Part shown: piece after piece, positions 7,673 through 15,583 of the stretch
Layout: every line of letters begins with the position of its first letter
How positions within the stretch are numbered: the stretch's first letter is position 1
Assembly: GCF_900111145.1 (NCBI RefSeq)
Contig: NZ_FOIR01000004.1
Span: forward strand, 1-64,000
From: Roseivirga pacifica
GTDB taxonomy: Bacteria; Bacteroidota; Bacteroidia; Cytophagales; Cyclobacteriaceae
Reading direction: 5' to 3'
Length of the DNA stretch: 64,000 bases
Position numbers and translations under genes: made by a program
Notes under the pieces: generated by a model
The model's input: only the letters and a program-made list of their open reading frames with translations
Databases searched by the model: none
What the model was told of the DNA's origin: nothing

Positions 7673-8421
7673 TAGAGTTAAAAAACGTATCGAAGTCTTT
7701 TGGCGACAAACAAGTGCTCAATGGCATTGATGCCACTTTTGAGAAAGGAAAAACTAACCTGATTATTGGCGCAAGTGGTTCAGGAAAAAGCGTGTTGCTT
7801 AAAAACATTGTCGGGCTATTCAAACCCGATGAAGGAGAAATTCTTTACGATAACAGAAACCTAGTAACGGCCGATAGAGACCTTAAAACCGACATTAGAA
7901 GAGAAATAGGCATGCTTTTTCAGGGTGGTGCCTTGTTCGATTCAATGAATGTGGAGCAAAACGTAAAGTTTCCGCTAGATGTGCTCACCAAAATGCCAGA
8001 AGATGAAAAACTCGATCGTGTGAACGAGGTTTTAGCGCGTGTAAAGCTTGAGAACACAAACACCAAAATGCCCTCGGAAATTAGTGGTGGTATGCAAAAA
8101 CGTGTGGGCATTGCACGAGCAATTGTAAACAACTCAAAGTACTTGTTTTGCGATGAGCCCAACTCTGGCCTAGACCCGAGAACATCTATTAAAATTGATC
8201 AGCTGCTGGCTGAAATAACCGAAGAATACCAGATAACCACGGTAATCGTAACCCACGACATGAACTCTGTAATGGAGATTGGCGAATACATTATCTTTAT
8301 TTGCAACACCAGAAAGCTATGGGAAGGCAACAATGAAGGGATTGCACACAGCGGCATTGAAGAGCTAGACGATTTTGTTTTCGCCAATAAAATGATGCGC
8401 AAGTTTAGAGGGATGGTGTAA
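7669..8421 (+). CDS. mlaF: MlaF-type ABC transporter ATPase
   Basis: A 250-residue ABC ATPase partner of the MlaE permease. Walker A GASGSGKS is at residues 34-41, the Q-loop at FQGG (about 85), signature ISGGMQ at 138-143, Walker B YLFCDEP at 158-164, and the switch His at 196. Position 165 reads Asn in DEPNSGLDP, where many ABC ATPases have Thr; this substitution is familiar in MlaF-like proteins. It starts inside the mlaE stop codon. A 6-bp perfect hairpin (8480-8495, GAGAGC/GCTCTC) lies downstream without a T-run. Confidence 0.95.
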   Translation: MIELKNVSKSFGDKQVLNGIDATFEKGKTNLIIGASGSGKSVLLKNIVGLFKPDEGEILYDNRNLVTADRDLKTDIRREIGMLFQGGALFDSMNVEQNVKFPLDVLTKMPEDEKLDRVNEVLARVKLENTNTKMPSEISGGMQKRVGIARAIVNNSKYLFCDEPNSGLDPRTSIKIDQLLAEITEEYQITTVIVTHDMNSVMEIGEYIIFICNTRKLWEGNNEGIAHSGIEELDDFVFANKMMRKFRGMV

Positions 8422-8512
8422 ACCAATAAACATTCTCCCAACCTTTTATTAGCTAGAAGTGTCAAATCACTATAAAAACGAGAGCGTTAGCTCTCCTGTC
8501 CATTAGATCGAC

Positions 8513-8932
8513 ATGAAACTTCTTAAGCAACCTATACTATCTATCATTCTATTATTAGTTTTTGGATGCAGCGATGAACAAATAAGCACCCAAGAACAAG
8601 AAGCGAAGTATTTGGAAGAGCTACTTTCAGAGATTGAAGCTTTAGCCTCAAGTGTCGAATGTGAGAACCCTGAAGAGTGGACATTTACCAGTGTAGGTAA
8701 TAAACCTTGCGGAGGCCCAAGTGGCTTTATTGCTTACTCCTTAAACATAGATACAGAAACATTCTTACAAAAGGTTGAAGAACACAAAGTGGCACAAGAA
8801 GCTTTTAATAAAAAGTGGGGGCTGTTTAGCGATTGCTCCATTCCTCCAACACCAAAAGGAGTAATCTGTGAAAACGGAGAAGCTATTCTCGTTTTTGGTG
8901 ACGAATCACCCACCATTAAACAAATTCCCTAA
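8513..8932 (+). CDS. Small cysteine-containing lipoprotein, unknown function
   Basis: A 139-residue protein starting MKLLKQ, with a hydrophobic core and lipobox VFGC (Cys about residue 19), followed by Ser-Asp. The mature part has a Glu/Gln-rich helical stretch (EQEAKYLEELLSEIEAL). It then has four further cysteines, spread as VEC, PCG, DCS and ICE, which could form two disulfides in the periplasm. It ends about 55 residues after the PCGGPSGFIAY stretch. No known domain was recognised. It stands alone between mlaEF and the thiolase gene. Confidence 0.7.
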   Translation: MKLLKQPILSIILLLVFGCSDEQISTQEQEAKYLEELLSEIEALASSVECENPEEWTFTSVGNKPCGGPSGFIAYSLNIDTETFLQKVEEHKVAQEAFNKKWGLFSDCSIPPTPKGVICENGEAILVFGDESPTIKQIP

Positions 8933-9000
8933 TCAACAAATCCCCATTTACCCCAGTCCCCGAATCCTGAACTTTCCCTTCGATTCTTCGTGTTAATCTT

Positions 9001-9008
9001 TATATTTG
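9001..9008 (+). promoter_or_regulatory. -7 promoter box (TATATTTG) of the thiolase gene
   Basis: An exact match to TAnnTTTG, 32 bases before the ATG at 9041, predicting a leader of about 25 nt. No TTG was seen at -33. Confidence 0.5.
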
Positions 9009-9040
9009 CTAACACTCGTTAGGTAAACTATAAATCGATT

Positions 9041-10219
9041 ATGAACGAAGTATATATTGTATCGGCTGCCCGTACACCAATTGGTAGCTTTGGAGGAAAA
9101 TTAGCTGGCTTCACCGCCACACAGTTAGGTTCGTTTGCCATTAAGGGCGCTTTGGAAAAAGCCGGAGTAGACGCCTCAGAAGTTCAAGAAGTATACATGG
9201 GCAATGTTGTTTCTGCTGGCCTTGGTCAAGCCCCTGCCCGCCAGGCTGCGCTTGGTGCCGGTATAAGCAACGAAGTACCTTGTACCACAGTTAACAAGGT
9301 TTGTTCTTCTGGTATGAAAACGGTTATGCTAGCCGCTCAGTCAATCATGGTTGGTGCCAACGATGTAATGATTGCCGGTGGCATGGAGAGCATGTCGAAC
9401 ATTCCATATTACATTCCAAAAGCAAGGTATGGCTACAAGTATGGAAATGGAGAGCTTGTAGATGGCCTTGTGAAAGATGGCCTTTGGGAAGTTTACAACC
9501 AATTCCCGATGGGGAACTGTGCAGACAATACCGCAAAAGAAATGGGCTTAACCCGCGAAATGCAGGATGAATACGCCATTAATTCATACAAGCGAGCTGC
9601 AGCAGCAACCGAAGCTGGTAAATTCAAAGAAGAAATTGTTCCGGTAGCCATTCCACAGCGTAAAGGCGACCCAATCATTATGGATGAAGACGAAGAATTC
9701 AAAAACGTGTTCTTCGAAAAAATCCCTTCACTTCGCCCTGTGTTTAGCAAAGAAGGCACTGTAACCGCAGCAAACGCATCGACTATTAATGATGGTGCTT
9801 CGGCCATGGTACTTATGAGCAAAAAGAAAGCGGAAGAGCTTGGCGTAAAACCAATTGCCAAAATTTTAGGCTTTGGCGATGCTGCTCAAGACCCGCTTTG
9901 GTTTACTACAGCACCAAGTAAAGCCATTCCGAAAGCAATGGCTATGGCAGGCGTTTCTAAAGAGCAAGTAGATTATTACGAAATCAACGAAGCCTTTTCT
10001 GCAGTGGCTTTGGCCAACAACAAAGAACTTGGCTTAGATGCAGCAAAAGTAAACGTAAATGGTGGTGCAGTTGCCTTAGGTCACCCGCTAGGTGCTTCGG
10101 GCAACAGAATTTTAGCTACACTTTGCAATGTATTGGCCCAAAACAATGGTAAAATTGGCGTAGCCGGTATTTGCAACGGTGGCGGTGGCGCATCGGCCAT
10201 TGTTATTGAGAAAATGTAG
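9041..10219 (+). CDS. Acetyl-CoA C-acetyltransferase (thiolase)
   Basis: A 392-residue thiolase of normal length. Active-site Cys88 (KVCSSGMK) carries the acyl group. His348 (GHPLGASG) and Cys378 (GICNGGGG) complete the catalytic set, and NEAFSAV near residue 318 is the other family signature. It condenses two acetyl-CoA to acetoacetyl-CoA or runs the reverse cleavage. Sequence alone does not separate a biosynthetic (AtoB/PhaA-like) from a degradative role. The length and motifs favour the short-chain acetyl-CoA acetyltransferase type. The gene is monocistronic: its own -7 box upstream and a strong terminator 22 bases downstream. Confidence 0.95.
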   Translation: MNEVYIVSAARTPIGSFGGKLAGFTATQLGSFAIKGALEKAGVDASEVQEVYMGNVVSAGLGQAPARQAALGAGISNEVPCTTVNKVCSSGMKTVMLAAQSIMVGANDVMIAGGMESMSNIPYYIPKARYGYKYGNGELVDGLVKDGLWEVYNQFPMGNCADNTAKEMGLTREMQDEYAINSYKRAAAATEAGKFKEEIVPVAIPQRKGDPIIMDEDEEFKNVFFEKIPSLRPVFSKEGTVTAANASTINDGASAMVLMSKKKAEELGVKPIAKILGFGDAAQDPLWFTTAPSKAIPKAMAMAGVSKEQVDYYEINEAFSAVALANNKELGLDAAKVNVNGGAVALGHPLGASGNRILATLCNVLAQNNGKIGVAGICNGGGGASAIVIEKM

Positions 10220-10241
10220 TTGAGATTATACTATTTCATTG

Positions 10242-10272
10242 AGCCTTACGTACTTTTACGTAAGGCTTTTTT
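10242..10272 (+). terminator. Strong terminator of the thiolase gene, abutting the next start codon
   Basis: A perfect 11-bp stem (10242-10252 with 10257-10267) around a CTTT loop, then a T-run to 10272. The last T is directly followed by the ATG of the MORN-type gene at 10273. Confidence 0.9.
10251..10258 (+). promoter_or_regulatory. Possible -7 box (TACTTTTA) inside the thiolase terminator
   Basis: Seven of eight bases match TAnnTTTG. It spans the loop of the hairpin and ends 14 bases before the ATG at 10273. It is the only visible promoter candidate for the MORN-type gene that is not inside the thiolase frame. Tentative. Confidence 0.25.
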
Positions 10273-11586
10273 ATGCGACACCTATTCTTATTCTTCATAT
10301 GTTCTTTACCCTTGGCCCTTTATGGTCAGGACACAGTGAAAACTTACTATCCACCAGAATTCAAGTTGGTAAAAGAGGTTTACACCATTTTAGATGGAGA
10401 CTCCACAAAAATAGACGGTGCTTATACCAAGTACTTTGAAAGTGGTTCTGTGGCTGCCAAGGGCACTTTCGATAAAGGAAAACCTTCGGGAGAATACAAT
10501 GAGTACTATGAAAACGGCACTTTAATGTCGAAAGTAACTTTTGAAAACGGAGTTAAGACAGGGCCTTTCGAAGTATACTCCAAAAATGAAATCCCCATTC
10601 AAAAAGGAGAGTTTGTGGAAGGGCAATTGAATGGAAAAGTTACCACCTACTTTGAAGACGGTTCGGTAAGAAAGCAAACTACTTTTGAAAGCGGAACCCC
10701 AAATGGCCCCTTTGTAGAGTATTACCGCAATGGTAAAAAGCTGCAAGAGTTCACTTACGTTAAAGGTACCCAGCATGGTCAAGCCACAACCTACTACGAC
10801 AATGGAGAACTTTCGAGCCGATTTAACTATAACATGGGCCACGTTGAAGGTAAATATGAAACCTTCTACAGCAATGGAAATAAAGAGTGGGTTTATAATT
10901 ACAACAATGGCTACAAAAATGGCCCATATGAGCATTACAACACCGATGAGGTGCTAATTGCAAAAGGCAATTATCTAGACGGGCTAAACCATGGTGATGC
11001 CTTTCAGTATTATGATAGCGGCAAAATAAGAATGGAGCTCCACTATCAAAAAGGCGCTAAATCGGGCAAAAACATTCACTATTACGAAACAGGTGAAGTG
11101 ATGGTGGTAGAGAACTACACCCGTATTACCAAGGATGTAACCTATACCAACTACTATAAAAGTGGTCAAGAAAAATCCGTTCAATACTATGAGAACGCCA
11201 CCAAGGTAAAAACCTGGAAAACCTTTTATGAAAACGGACAGGTAAAGGTAGAGAGCCCTTATCAGAATGGATTTATCAATGGACTGCAGAAACACTTTGC
11301 TGAAAACGGACAACTTACTAAGCAAGAACAATATCAGTTTGGAAAGAAAACGGGGCTCGAAACCATCTTCTACCCTAGCGGAAAGAAACATTATGTAACC
11401 AGCTACCACAACGACATTAAATCGGGTCGCTATTACGAATACTTCGAAAATGGCAATGTAAAAGTTAAAGGCAACCACTACTACAACCAGCAGCATGGCG
11501 TTTGGGAGTTTTACAACCAAACTGGTGAACTGCTAAAATCCGAATCCTACTCAGAAGGCAAACTCATTAGCAGCTCGGATAATTAA
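10273..11586 (+). CDS. Secreted MORN-variant repeat protein (YwqK-like)
   Basis: A 437-residue protein with a cleavable signal peptide (MRHLFLFFICSLPLALYGQ). After that it is almost wholly tandem repeats of about 22-24 residues, of the form (Y/F)Y-x-(N/S)G-x4-x-Y-x2-G-x2-G-x-(Y/F). Roughly 16 copies run from residue 45 to 430, which is the MORN_2 repeat. Homologues are often named YwqK antitoxins by automatic pipelines, but no toxin gene is adjacent, so that name should not be used as a function. Periplasmic or outer-membrane-exposed MORN proteins are common in Bacteroidota; the role is unknown. The start codon follows the thiolase terminator without a single spacer base. Confidence 0.85.
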   Translation: MRHLFLFFICSLPLALYGQDTVKTYYPPEFKLVKEVYTILDGDSTKIDGAYTKYFESGSVAAKGTFDKGKPSGEYNEYYENGTLMSKVTFENGVKTGPFEVYSKNEIPIQKGEFVEGQLNGKVTTYFEDGSVRKQTTFESGTPNGPFVEYYRNGKKLQEFTYVKGTQHGQATTYYDNGELSSRFNYNMGHVEGKYETFYSNGNKEWVYNYNNGYKNGPYEHYNTDEVLIAKGNYLDGLNHGDAFQYYDSGKIRMELHYQKGAKSGKNIHYYETGEVMVVENYTRITKDVTYTNYYKSGQEKSVQYYENATKVKTWKTFYENGQVKVESPYQNGFINGLQKHFAENGQLTKQEQYQFGKKTGLETIFYPSGKKHYVTSYHNDIKSGRYYEYFENGNVKVKGNHYYNQQHGVWEFYNQTGELLKSESYSEGKLISSSDN

Positions 11587-11773
11587 GAACTGCTTCGAGT
11601 GATTTGTTATTCGTCAAACCTTAGCCCTCAAACTCGCTCAGTTTGAAGCATTATATGCTATTTTAATCTAGGTTTATGTTGACTGCTTAAAGCATCTCAA
11701 TAAATCAAGCCTTCTTTCGAAACCCACATTGGCAATAAATTACGCAGAAGCGCTCCACAAATATTTTTTTAAC

Positions 11774-11781
11774 TAATTTTG
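11774..11781 (+). promoter_or_regulatory. -7 promoter box (TAATTTTG) of the purC operon
   Basis: An exact TAnnTTTG match, ending 5 bases before the ATG at 11787. The predicted transcription start is at or next to the start codon, as at hemF, where the same 8-mer is used. Confidence 0.6.
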
Positions 11782-11786
11782 AAGCA

Positions 11787-12734
11787 ATGACTGAAGGGAT
11801 CAAACAAACTGAATTCACCTTTCCAAATCAGGTCGATTTCTACCGCGGAAAGGTTCGAGACATTTACTTTTTTGAAGACCAACTGGTAATGGTAGCCAGC
11901 GACAGAATTTCCGCTTTTGACGTAATTCTGCCAGAGCCAATCCCATACAAAGGACAGGTACTCAACCAAATTGCCTCTAAATTCTTAAAAGCAACAGCCG
12001 ACATTGTTCCGAACTGGATTGTGGCTACGCCCGACCCAAATGTGAGCGTTGGTCTAAAATGCGAACCCTTTGCTGTAGAAATGGTAATTAGAGGCTACTT
12101 GGCAGGCCATGCGTGGAGAGAATACCGTGATGGAAAACGAGAAGTTTGCGGTGTAGCTTTACCCGAAGGTTTAAGGGAAAACGACAAACTACCTGAGCCG
12201 ATCATTACACCAACTACCAAAGCGAAAGAAGGTCACGATGAGGATATTTCTCGTGAAGAAATTCTTAAGCAAGGCATTGTGTCTGAAAAGGACTACGAGC
12301 AGTTGGAAACTTACACCCGTTACCTTTTTGAAAGAGGAACTGAAATTGCTTCGGAACAAGGTTTAATTCTAGTTGACACCAAATACGAATTTGGTAAGTA
12401 CAACAATGAAATCTACCTGATAGACGAAATTCACACACCAGATTCTTCGCGCTATTTTTATAAAGAAGGTTATGAAGAGCGCCAAGAGTTGGGAGAAAAG
12501 CAAAAACAGCTTTCGAAAGAATTTGTTCGCCAATGGCTTATTGAGAATGGTTTTCAGGGCAAAGACGGCCAACAAATCCCTGAAATGACTCCGGATGTTG
12601 TAAAATCTATCTCCGAGCGATATATTGAGCTGTTTGAAAAAGTGACAGGAGAAAAATTTGTGAAGGATGAAACTTCTAACACCTCCGATCGCATTTATAA
12701 CAACGTTCAAGCATACTTAGAAAAAGAAAATTAA
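11787..12734 (+). CDS. purC: Phosphoribosylaminoimidazole-succinocarboxamide synthase
   Basis: SAICAR synthase, which joins aspartate to CAIR with ATP in purine synthesis. Recognised features: [11 protein letters not shown] and [21 protein letters not shown] near the start, [17 protein letters not shown] at about 90-110, the EEDISR-type stretch ([10 protein letters not shown]) at about 150, and LVDTKYEFG followed by [11 protein letters not shown] at about 195-225. At 315 residues it is the longer yeast-like form rather than the 237-residue E. coli form. It opens a four-gene run (purC, STAS, rnz, transporter) with gaps of 1-4 bases. Confidence 0.97.
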   Translation: MTEGIKQTEFTFPNQVDFYRGKVRDIYFFEDQLVMVASDRISAFDVILPEPIPYKGQVLNQIASKFLKATADIVPNWIVATPDPNVSVGLKCEPFAVEMVIRGYLAGHAWREYRDGKREVCGVALPEGLRENDKLPEPIITPTTKAKEGHDEDISREEILKQGIVSEKDYEQLETYTRYLFERGTEIASEQGLILVDTKYEFGKYNNEIYLIDEIHTPDSSRYFYKEGYEERQELGEKQKQLSKEFVRQWLIENGFQGKDGQQIPEMTPDVVKSISERYIELFEKVTGEKFVKDETSNTSDRIYNNVQAYLEKEN

Positions 12735-12738
12735 TCAT

Positions 12739-13104
12739 ATGAAGTATCAGATTGATAAACATGAATTATATACCGTTTTCACTTTGGAAGAAGAGAAGCT
12801 AGATTCTACACTTTCTCCAGAGTTGAAATCGGAGCTTGTAGCCCTACAAACACAAGGTACCCAAAACCTAATCCTTAACCTTTCGCATACCAAGTATGCC
12901 GATTCTTCAGGACTTAGCGCCTTGTTAACAGGCAACAGAACTTACACTGAAGCTGGTGGTGCTTTCATTCTTTCTGAAGTAACTGCTTTTGTAGATAAGC
13001 TTTTAACTATCTCTCAGCTAAACAATGTATTGACAATTTTGTCGAGTGACGAAGCGGCCAAAGACCTCGTTTTAGCCAATAGCCCTGAGGAAGAGGAGGA
13101 ATAA
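12739..13104 (+). CDS. STAS-domain anti-sigma factor antagonist-like protein
   Basis: A 121-residue single STAS domain of the SpoIIAA type. The phosphorylatable serine motif is YADSSGLSALL, with Asp55, Ser56, Ser57 and Gly58; an acidic tail (EEEEE) follows the domain. In Firmicutes such proteins bind an anti-sigma kinase, but no partner kinase or sigma factor is nearby. It may instead belong to a partner-switching module located elsewhere. It lies 4 bases after purC and 3 bases before rnz, so it is co-transcribed with them; the association with rnz is noted without a known reason. Confidence 0.85.
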   Translation: MKYQIDKHELYTVFTLEEEKLDSTLSPELKSELVALQTQGTQNLILNLSHTKYADSSGLSALLTGNRTYTEAGGAFILSEVTAFVDKLLTISQLNNVLTILSSDEAAKDLVLANSPEEEEE

Positions 13105-13107
13105 CAT

Positions 13108-14025
13108 TTGGGCATTCGTGTAAAAATACTGGGCTCTAATTCTGCAGCGCCAGCTCACAGAAGACACCATACTTCGCAACTCGTCAACATCGAAGGGCAG
13201 TATTATTTGGTCGACTGTGGAGAAGCTACACAGCTTCAGCTAAAGCGTTACAAAATTAGAGCCCAACGTATTAAAACCATTTTCATTAGCCATTTACATG
13301 GCGATCATTACCTCGGTTTAATGGGGCTACTTTCCACCATGCATTTAATGGGCAGAAAAACTCCTTTAACCCTTTACGGCCCCAAAGGCCTTTCAGAAAT
13401 CATTACCTTACAGTTGAAATACTCCGAAACAGTTTTCAACTACCCCCTCACTTTTCACGAAGTTGACGCCACCACAAGCAAAGTGATTCACGAAGATGAT
13501 TTTGTAACGGTTACCAGCATTCCGCTAAATCACCGAATTCCGTGTAGTGGTTTTTTATTCGAAGAGAAAAAGAAAAAACGCAGGGTTGTTCGTGCTTCAC
13601 TACCCGAAGATATTTCGATAAGGAACATTGTTCGCTTAAAAAATGGTGAAGACGCCATTGATGAAGATGGCAATGTGATATTTCAGAATAACTTGGTTAC
13701 CAAACCTCCGCGCAAATCCTTTTCTTATGCTTTCTGTTCCGACACCAAATACGATGAGTCCATTGTTCCAATTATTAAGGATGTAGACATGCTTTACCAT
13801 GAAGCTACATTTTTGGATGAGCACATGGACAGAGCAAGTAACACTTACCACAGTACGGCCAAAGAAGCCGCTACAATAGCCTTAAAAGCGAATGCAGGCC
13901 GGTTGCTGTTAGGCCATTTTTCGGTTCGCTACAAAGAATTGGAGCCAATAGCCGAAGAAGCACGTACAGTTTTTCCTGAATCGCATTTGGCATTGGAAGG
14001 AGAAGACTTCATATTAGAAGAATAA
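13108..14025 (+). CDS. rnz: Ribonuclease Z
   Basis: A metallo-beta-lactamase-fold endonuclease that trims tRNA 3' trailers. The zinc motif SHLHGDHYLG gives His62, His64, Asp66 and His67. Further ligands are the His in LNHRIPCSGF, the Asp in FCSDTKYDE and the His in LLGHFSVRY. Its 305-residue length is normal for short-form RNase Z. Translation starts with TTG, right after the preceding stop; no in-frame ATG occurs before the catalytic domain. The stop is one base before the next gene's ATG. Confidence 0.95.
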   Translation: MGIRVKILGSNSAAPAHRRHHTSQLVNIEGQYYLVDCGEATQLQLKRYKIRAQRIKTIFISHLHGDHYLGLMGLLSTMHLMGRKTPLTLYGPKGLSEIITLQLKYSETVFNYPLTFHEVDATTSKVIHEDDFVTVTSIPLNHRIPCSGFLFEEKKKKRRVVRASLPEDISIRNIVRLKNGEDAIDEDGNVIFQNNLVTKPPRKSFSYAFCSDTKYDESIVPIIKDVDMLYHEATFLDEHMDRASNTYHSTAKEAATIALKANAGRLLLGHFSVRYKELEPIAEEARTVFPESHLALEGEDFILEE

Positions 14026-14026
14026 T

Positions 14027-14815
14027 ATGAACGCCAAATCCCTACTCAGCGATAAGAAAACAATGCTCTTTATGGTGCTGAGCGGCATATTCATTACAAA
14101 TGCCCTTATAGCCGAAATAATTGGAGGAAAAATATTCTCTTTTGAACAAACATTGGGCTTTGAGCCGCTCGACATTCCTCTTTTTGGCGATTTCCTTATT
14201 CAGTTTAATATGACAGCCGGAGTGCTGCTTTGGCCAGTTGTTTTCATTACTACGGATATTATTAACGAATACTTTGGCAAAAAGGGCGTTCGTAAAATCA
14301 CCTTTATAACCGTGGGACTAATCGCCTATGCCTTTGTGGCCATCTACTTAGCCATGAAGCTGGTGCCGGCAGAATTTTGGCTAAACGTGAATGCTGTAAA
14401 CGAAAACGGTGAAGCATTTGACATTAATTATGCTTTCGAAAAAGTACTCACACAAGGGTTGAATATCATTTTTGCATCGCTAGTAGCTTTTGTAATTGGG
14501 CAATTTGTAGATGTGTTTGTTTTCCACAAACTCAGAAGGATTACCGGTAAAAAGAAAATTTGGTTACGTGCCACTGGCTCCACTCTGGTCTCTCAGCTAA
14601 TCGATAGCTTTGTGGTGCTATTCGTGGCCTTTTACTTTCTCGGACCTTGGTCTATTACGCAGGTTTTGGCCGTGGGCATTACAAACTACATCTACAAATT
14701 TGTAATTGCCGTGGGGCTTACGCCATTACTTTACATTGCCCATTACATTATCGATAATTACTTAGGCAAAGAAACTGCCCATGAAATGATGGAAAGCGCC
14801 AGTCGGGAAAGCTAG
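14027..14815 (+). CDS. Queuosine precursor transporter (YhhQ/VUT family)
   Basis: A 262-residue inner-membrane protein with about six transmembrane segments. The conserved loop is TDIINEYFGKKGVRKITF at about residue 83-100, and QLIDSFVVLFVAF lies near residue 190. The family (YhhQ, formerly DUF165) imports preQ0/preQ1 for queuosine modification of tRNA. Its place after rnz in a tRNA-maturation setting fits that role. The run ends here; the next gene converges from the other strand after 11 bases. Confidence 0.9.
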   Translation: MNAKSLLSDKKTMLFMVLSGIFITNALIAEIIGGKIFSFEQTLGFEPLDIPLFGDFLIQFNMTAGVLLWPVVFITTDIINEYFGKKGVRKITFITVGLIAYAFVAIYLAMKLVPAEFWLNVNAVNENGEAFDINYAFEKVLTQGLNIIFASLVAFVIGQFVDVFVFHKLRRITGKKKIWLRATGSTLVSQLIDSFVVLFVAFYFLGPWSITQVLAVGITNYIYKFVIAVGLTPLLYIAHYIIDNYLGKETAHEMMESASRES

Positions 14816-14826
14816 GACTCCTTTTT

Positions 14827-15564
14827 TTAACGGAAGAAATTATCGAGCACTACAGCCGTAGCAATTGCCACATTTAGCGACTCAGCTCCTCCTCTACCCG
14901 GTATTTTTATTGGTTCACTCACCAATGGCAGTAAGTCATCAGATATTCCTTTCGACTCATTCCCCATTAACACAATTCCGTTCTGCGATAGCTTTTTATC
15001 ATAAATCGACTCACCCGAGAGCAAGGCTCCATAAACTGGCAAACCTGTTTTAGCGAGCGTTTCCGTTAGGTTCTGATAATGAATACTCACCCTTGTAAAA
15101 GAGCCCATTGTAGCATTAATAACCTTGGGATTAAAAACATCCGCAGTCTCTTCAGAACAAATAATATCCGTAATGCCATACCAATCGGCAATACGAATAA
15201 TGGTTCCAAGGTTCCCAGGGTCACGCACATCATCTAGCGCCAAAACCAAACCCGTTTTCGGTATGAAATCACCATGATTTTCAGGCATTTCTACCACTGC
15301 TATTGCCGCATTATTCGACTTAAAACTACCTACTTGCTCTAAATCTTTTTCAGAAGCCTCTAAAACCTCTTCGGCTCTGCTTATTTTTGTGGAATCGCAG
15401 GTTGAAAGAAAACTTTCGGTAGCCAGCAAGTGTTTAACCTTAAATTTAGAACCCAATGCTTCTGTTACACCTTTGCTCCCTTCTACCAAAAACATTCGTT
15501 CTTGAATGCGATATTTCTTTAATTGCAGAGATTTAAAATACTTTATTTTACGTTTAGAAAGCAT
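14827..15564 (-). CDS. TrmH/SpoU-family RNA 2'-O-methyltransferase
   Basis: A 245-residue SPOUT methyltransferase. An N-terminal substrate-binding region (MLSKRKIKYFKSLQLKKYR at the start) precedes the knot domain. Motif 1 is DDVRDPGNLGTIIRIADW (about 115-132), motif 2 NATMGSFTRV (about 160), then LMGNESKGIS and motif 3 PGRGGAESLNVAIA near the C-terminus, which bind S-adenosylmethionine. The target (rRNA or tRNA) is not clear from sequence. It is divergent from the Omp85-like gene, with only 19 bases between the two start codons. Confidence 0.92.
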   Translation of the reverse strand: MLSKRKIKYFKSLQLKKYRIQERMFLVEGSKGVTEALGSKFKVKHLLATESFLSTCDSTKISRAEEVLEASEKDLEQVGSFKSNNAAIAVVEMPENHGDFIPKTGLVLALDDVRDPGNLGTIIRIADWYGITDIICSEETADVFNPKVINATMGSFTRVSIHYQNLTETLAKTGLPVYGALLSGESIYDKKLSQNGIVLMGNESKGISDDLLPLVSEPIKIPGRGGAESLNVAIATAVVLDNFFR

Positions 15565-15583
15565 AGCAGTCGCTTAATATTCA

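Noticed and set aside
10273-11586. YwqK antitoxin of a toxin-antitoxin system
   Set aside because: The name comes only from MORN_2 repeats; the protein is secreted and no toxin gene is adjacent.
11628-11646. Inverted repeat TCAAACT/AGTTTGA as a terminator of the MORN-type gene
   Set aside because: No T-run on either side and 40 bases past the stop; kept as unassigned.
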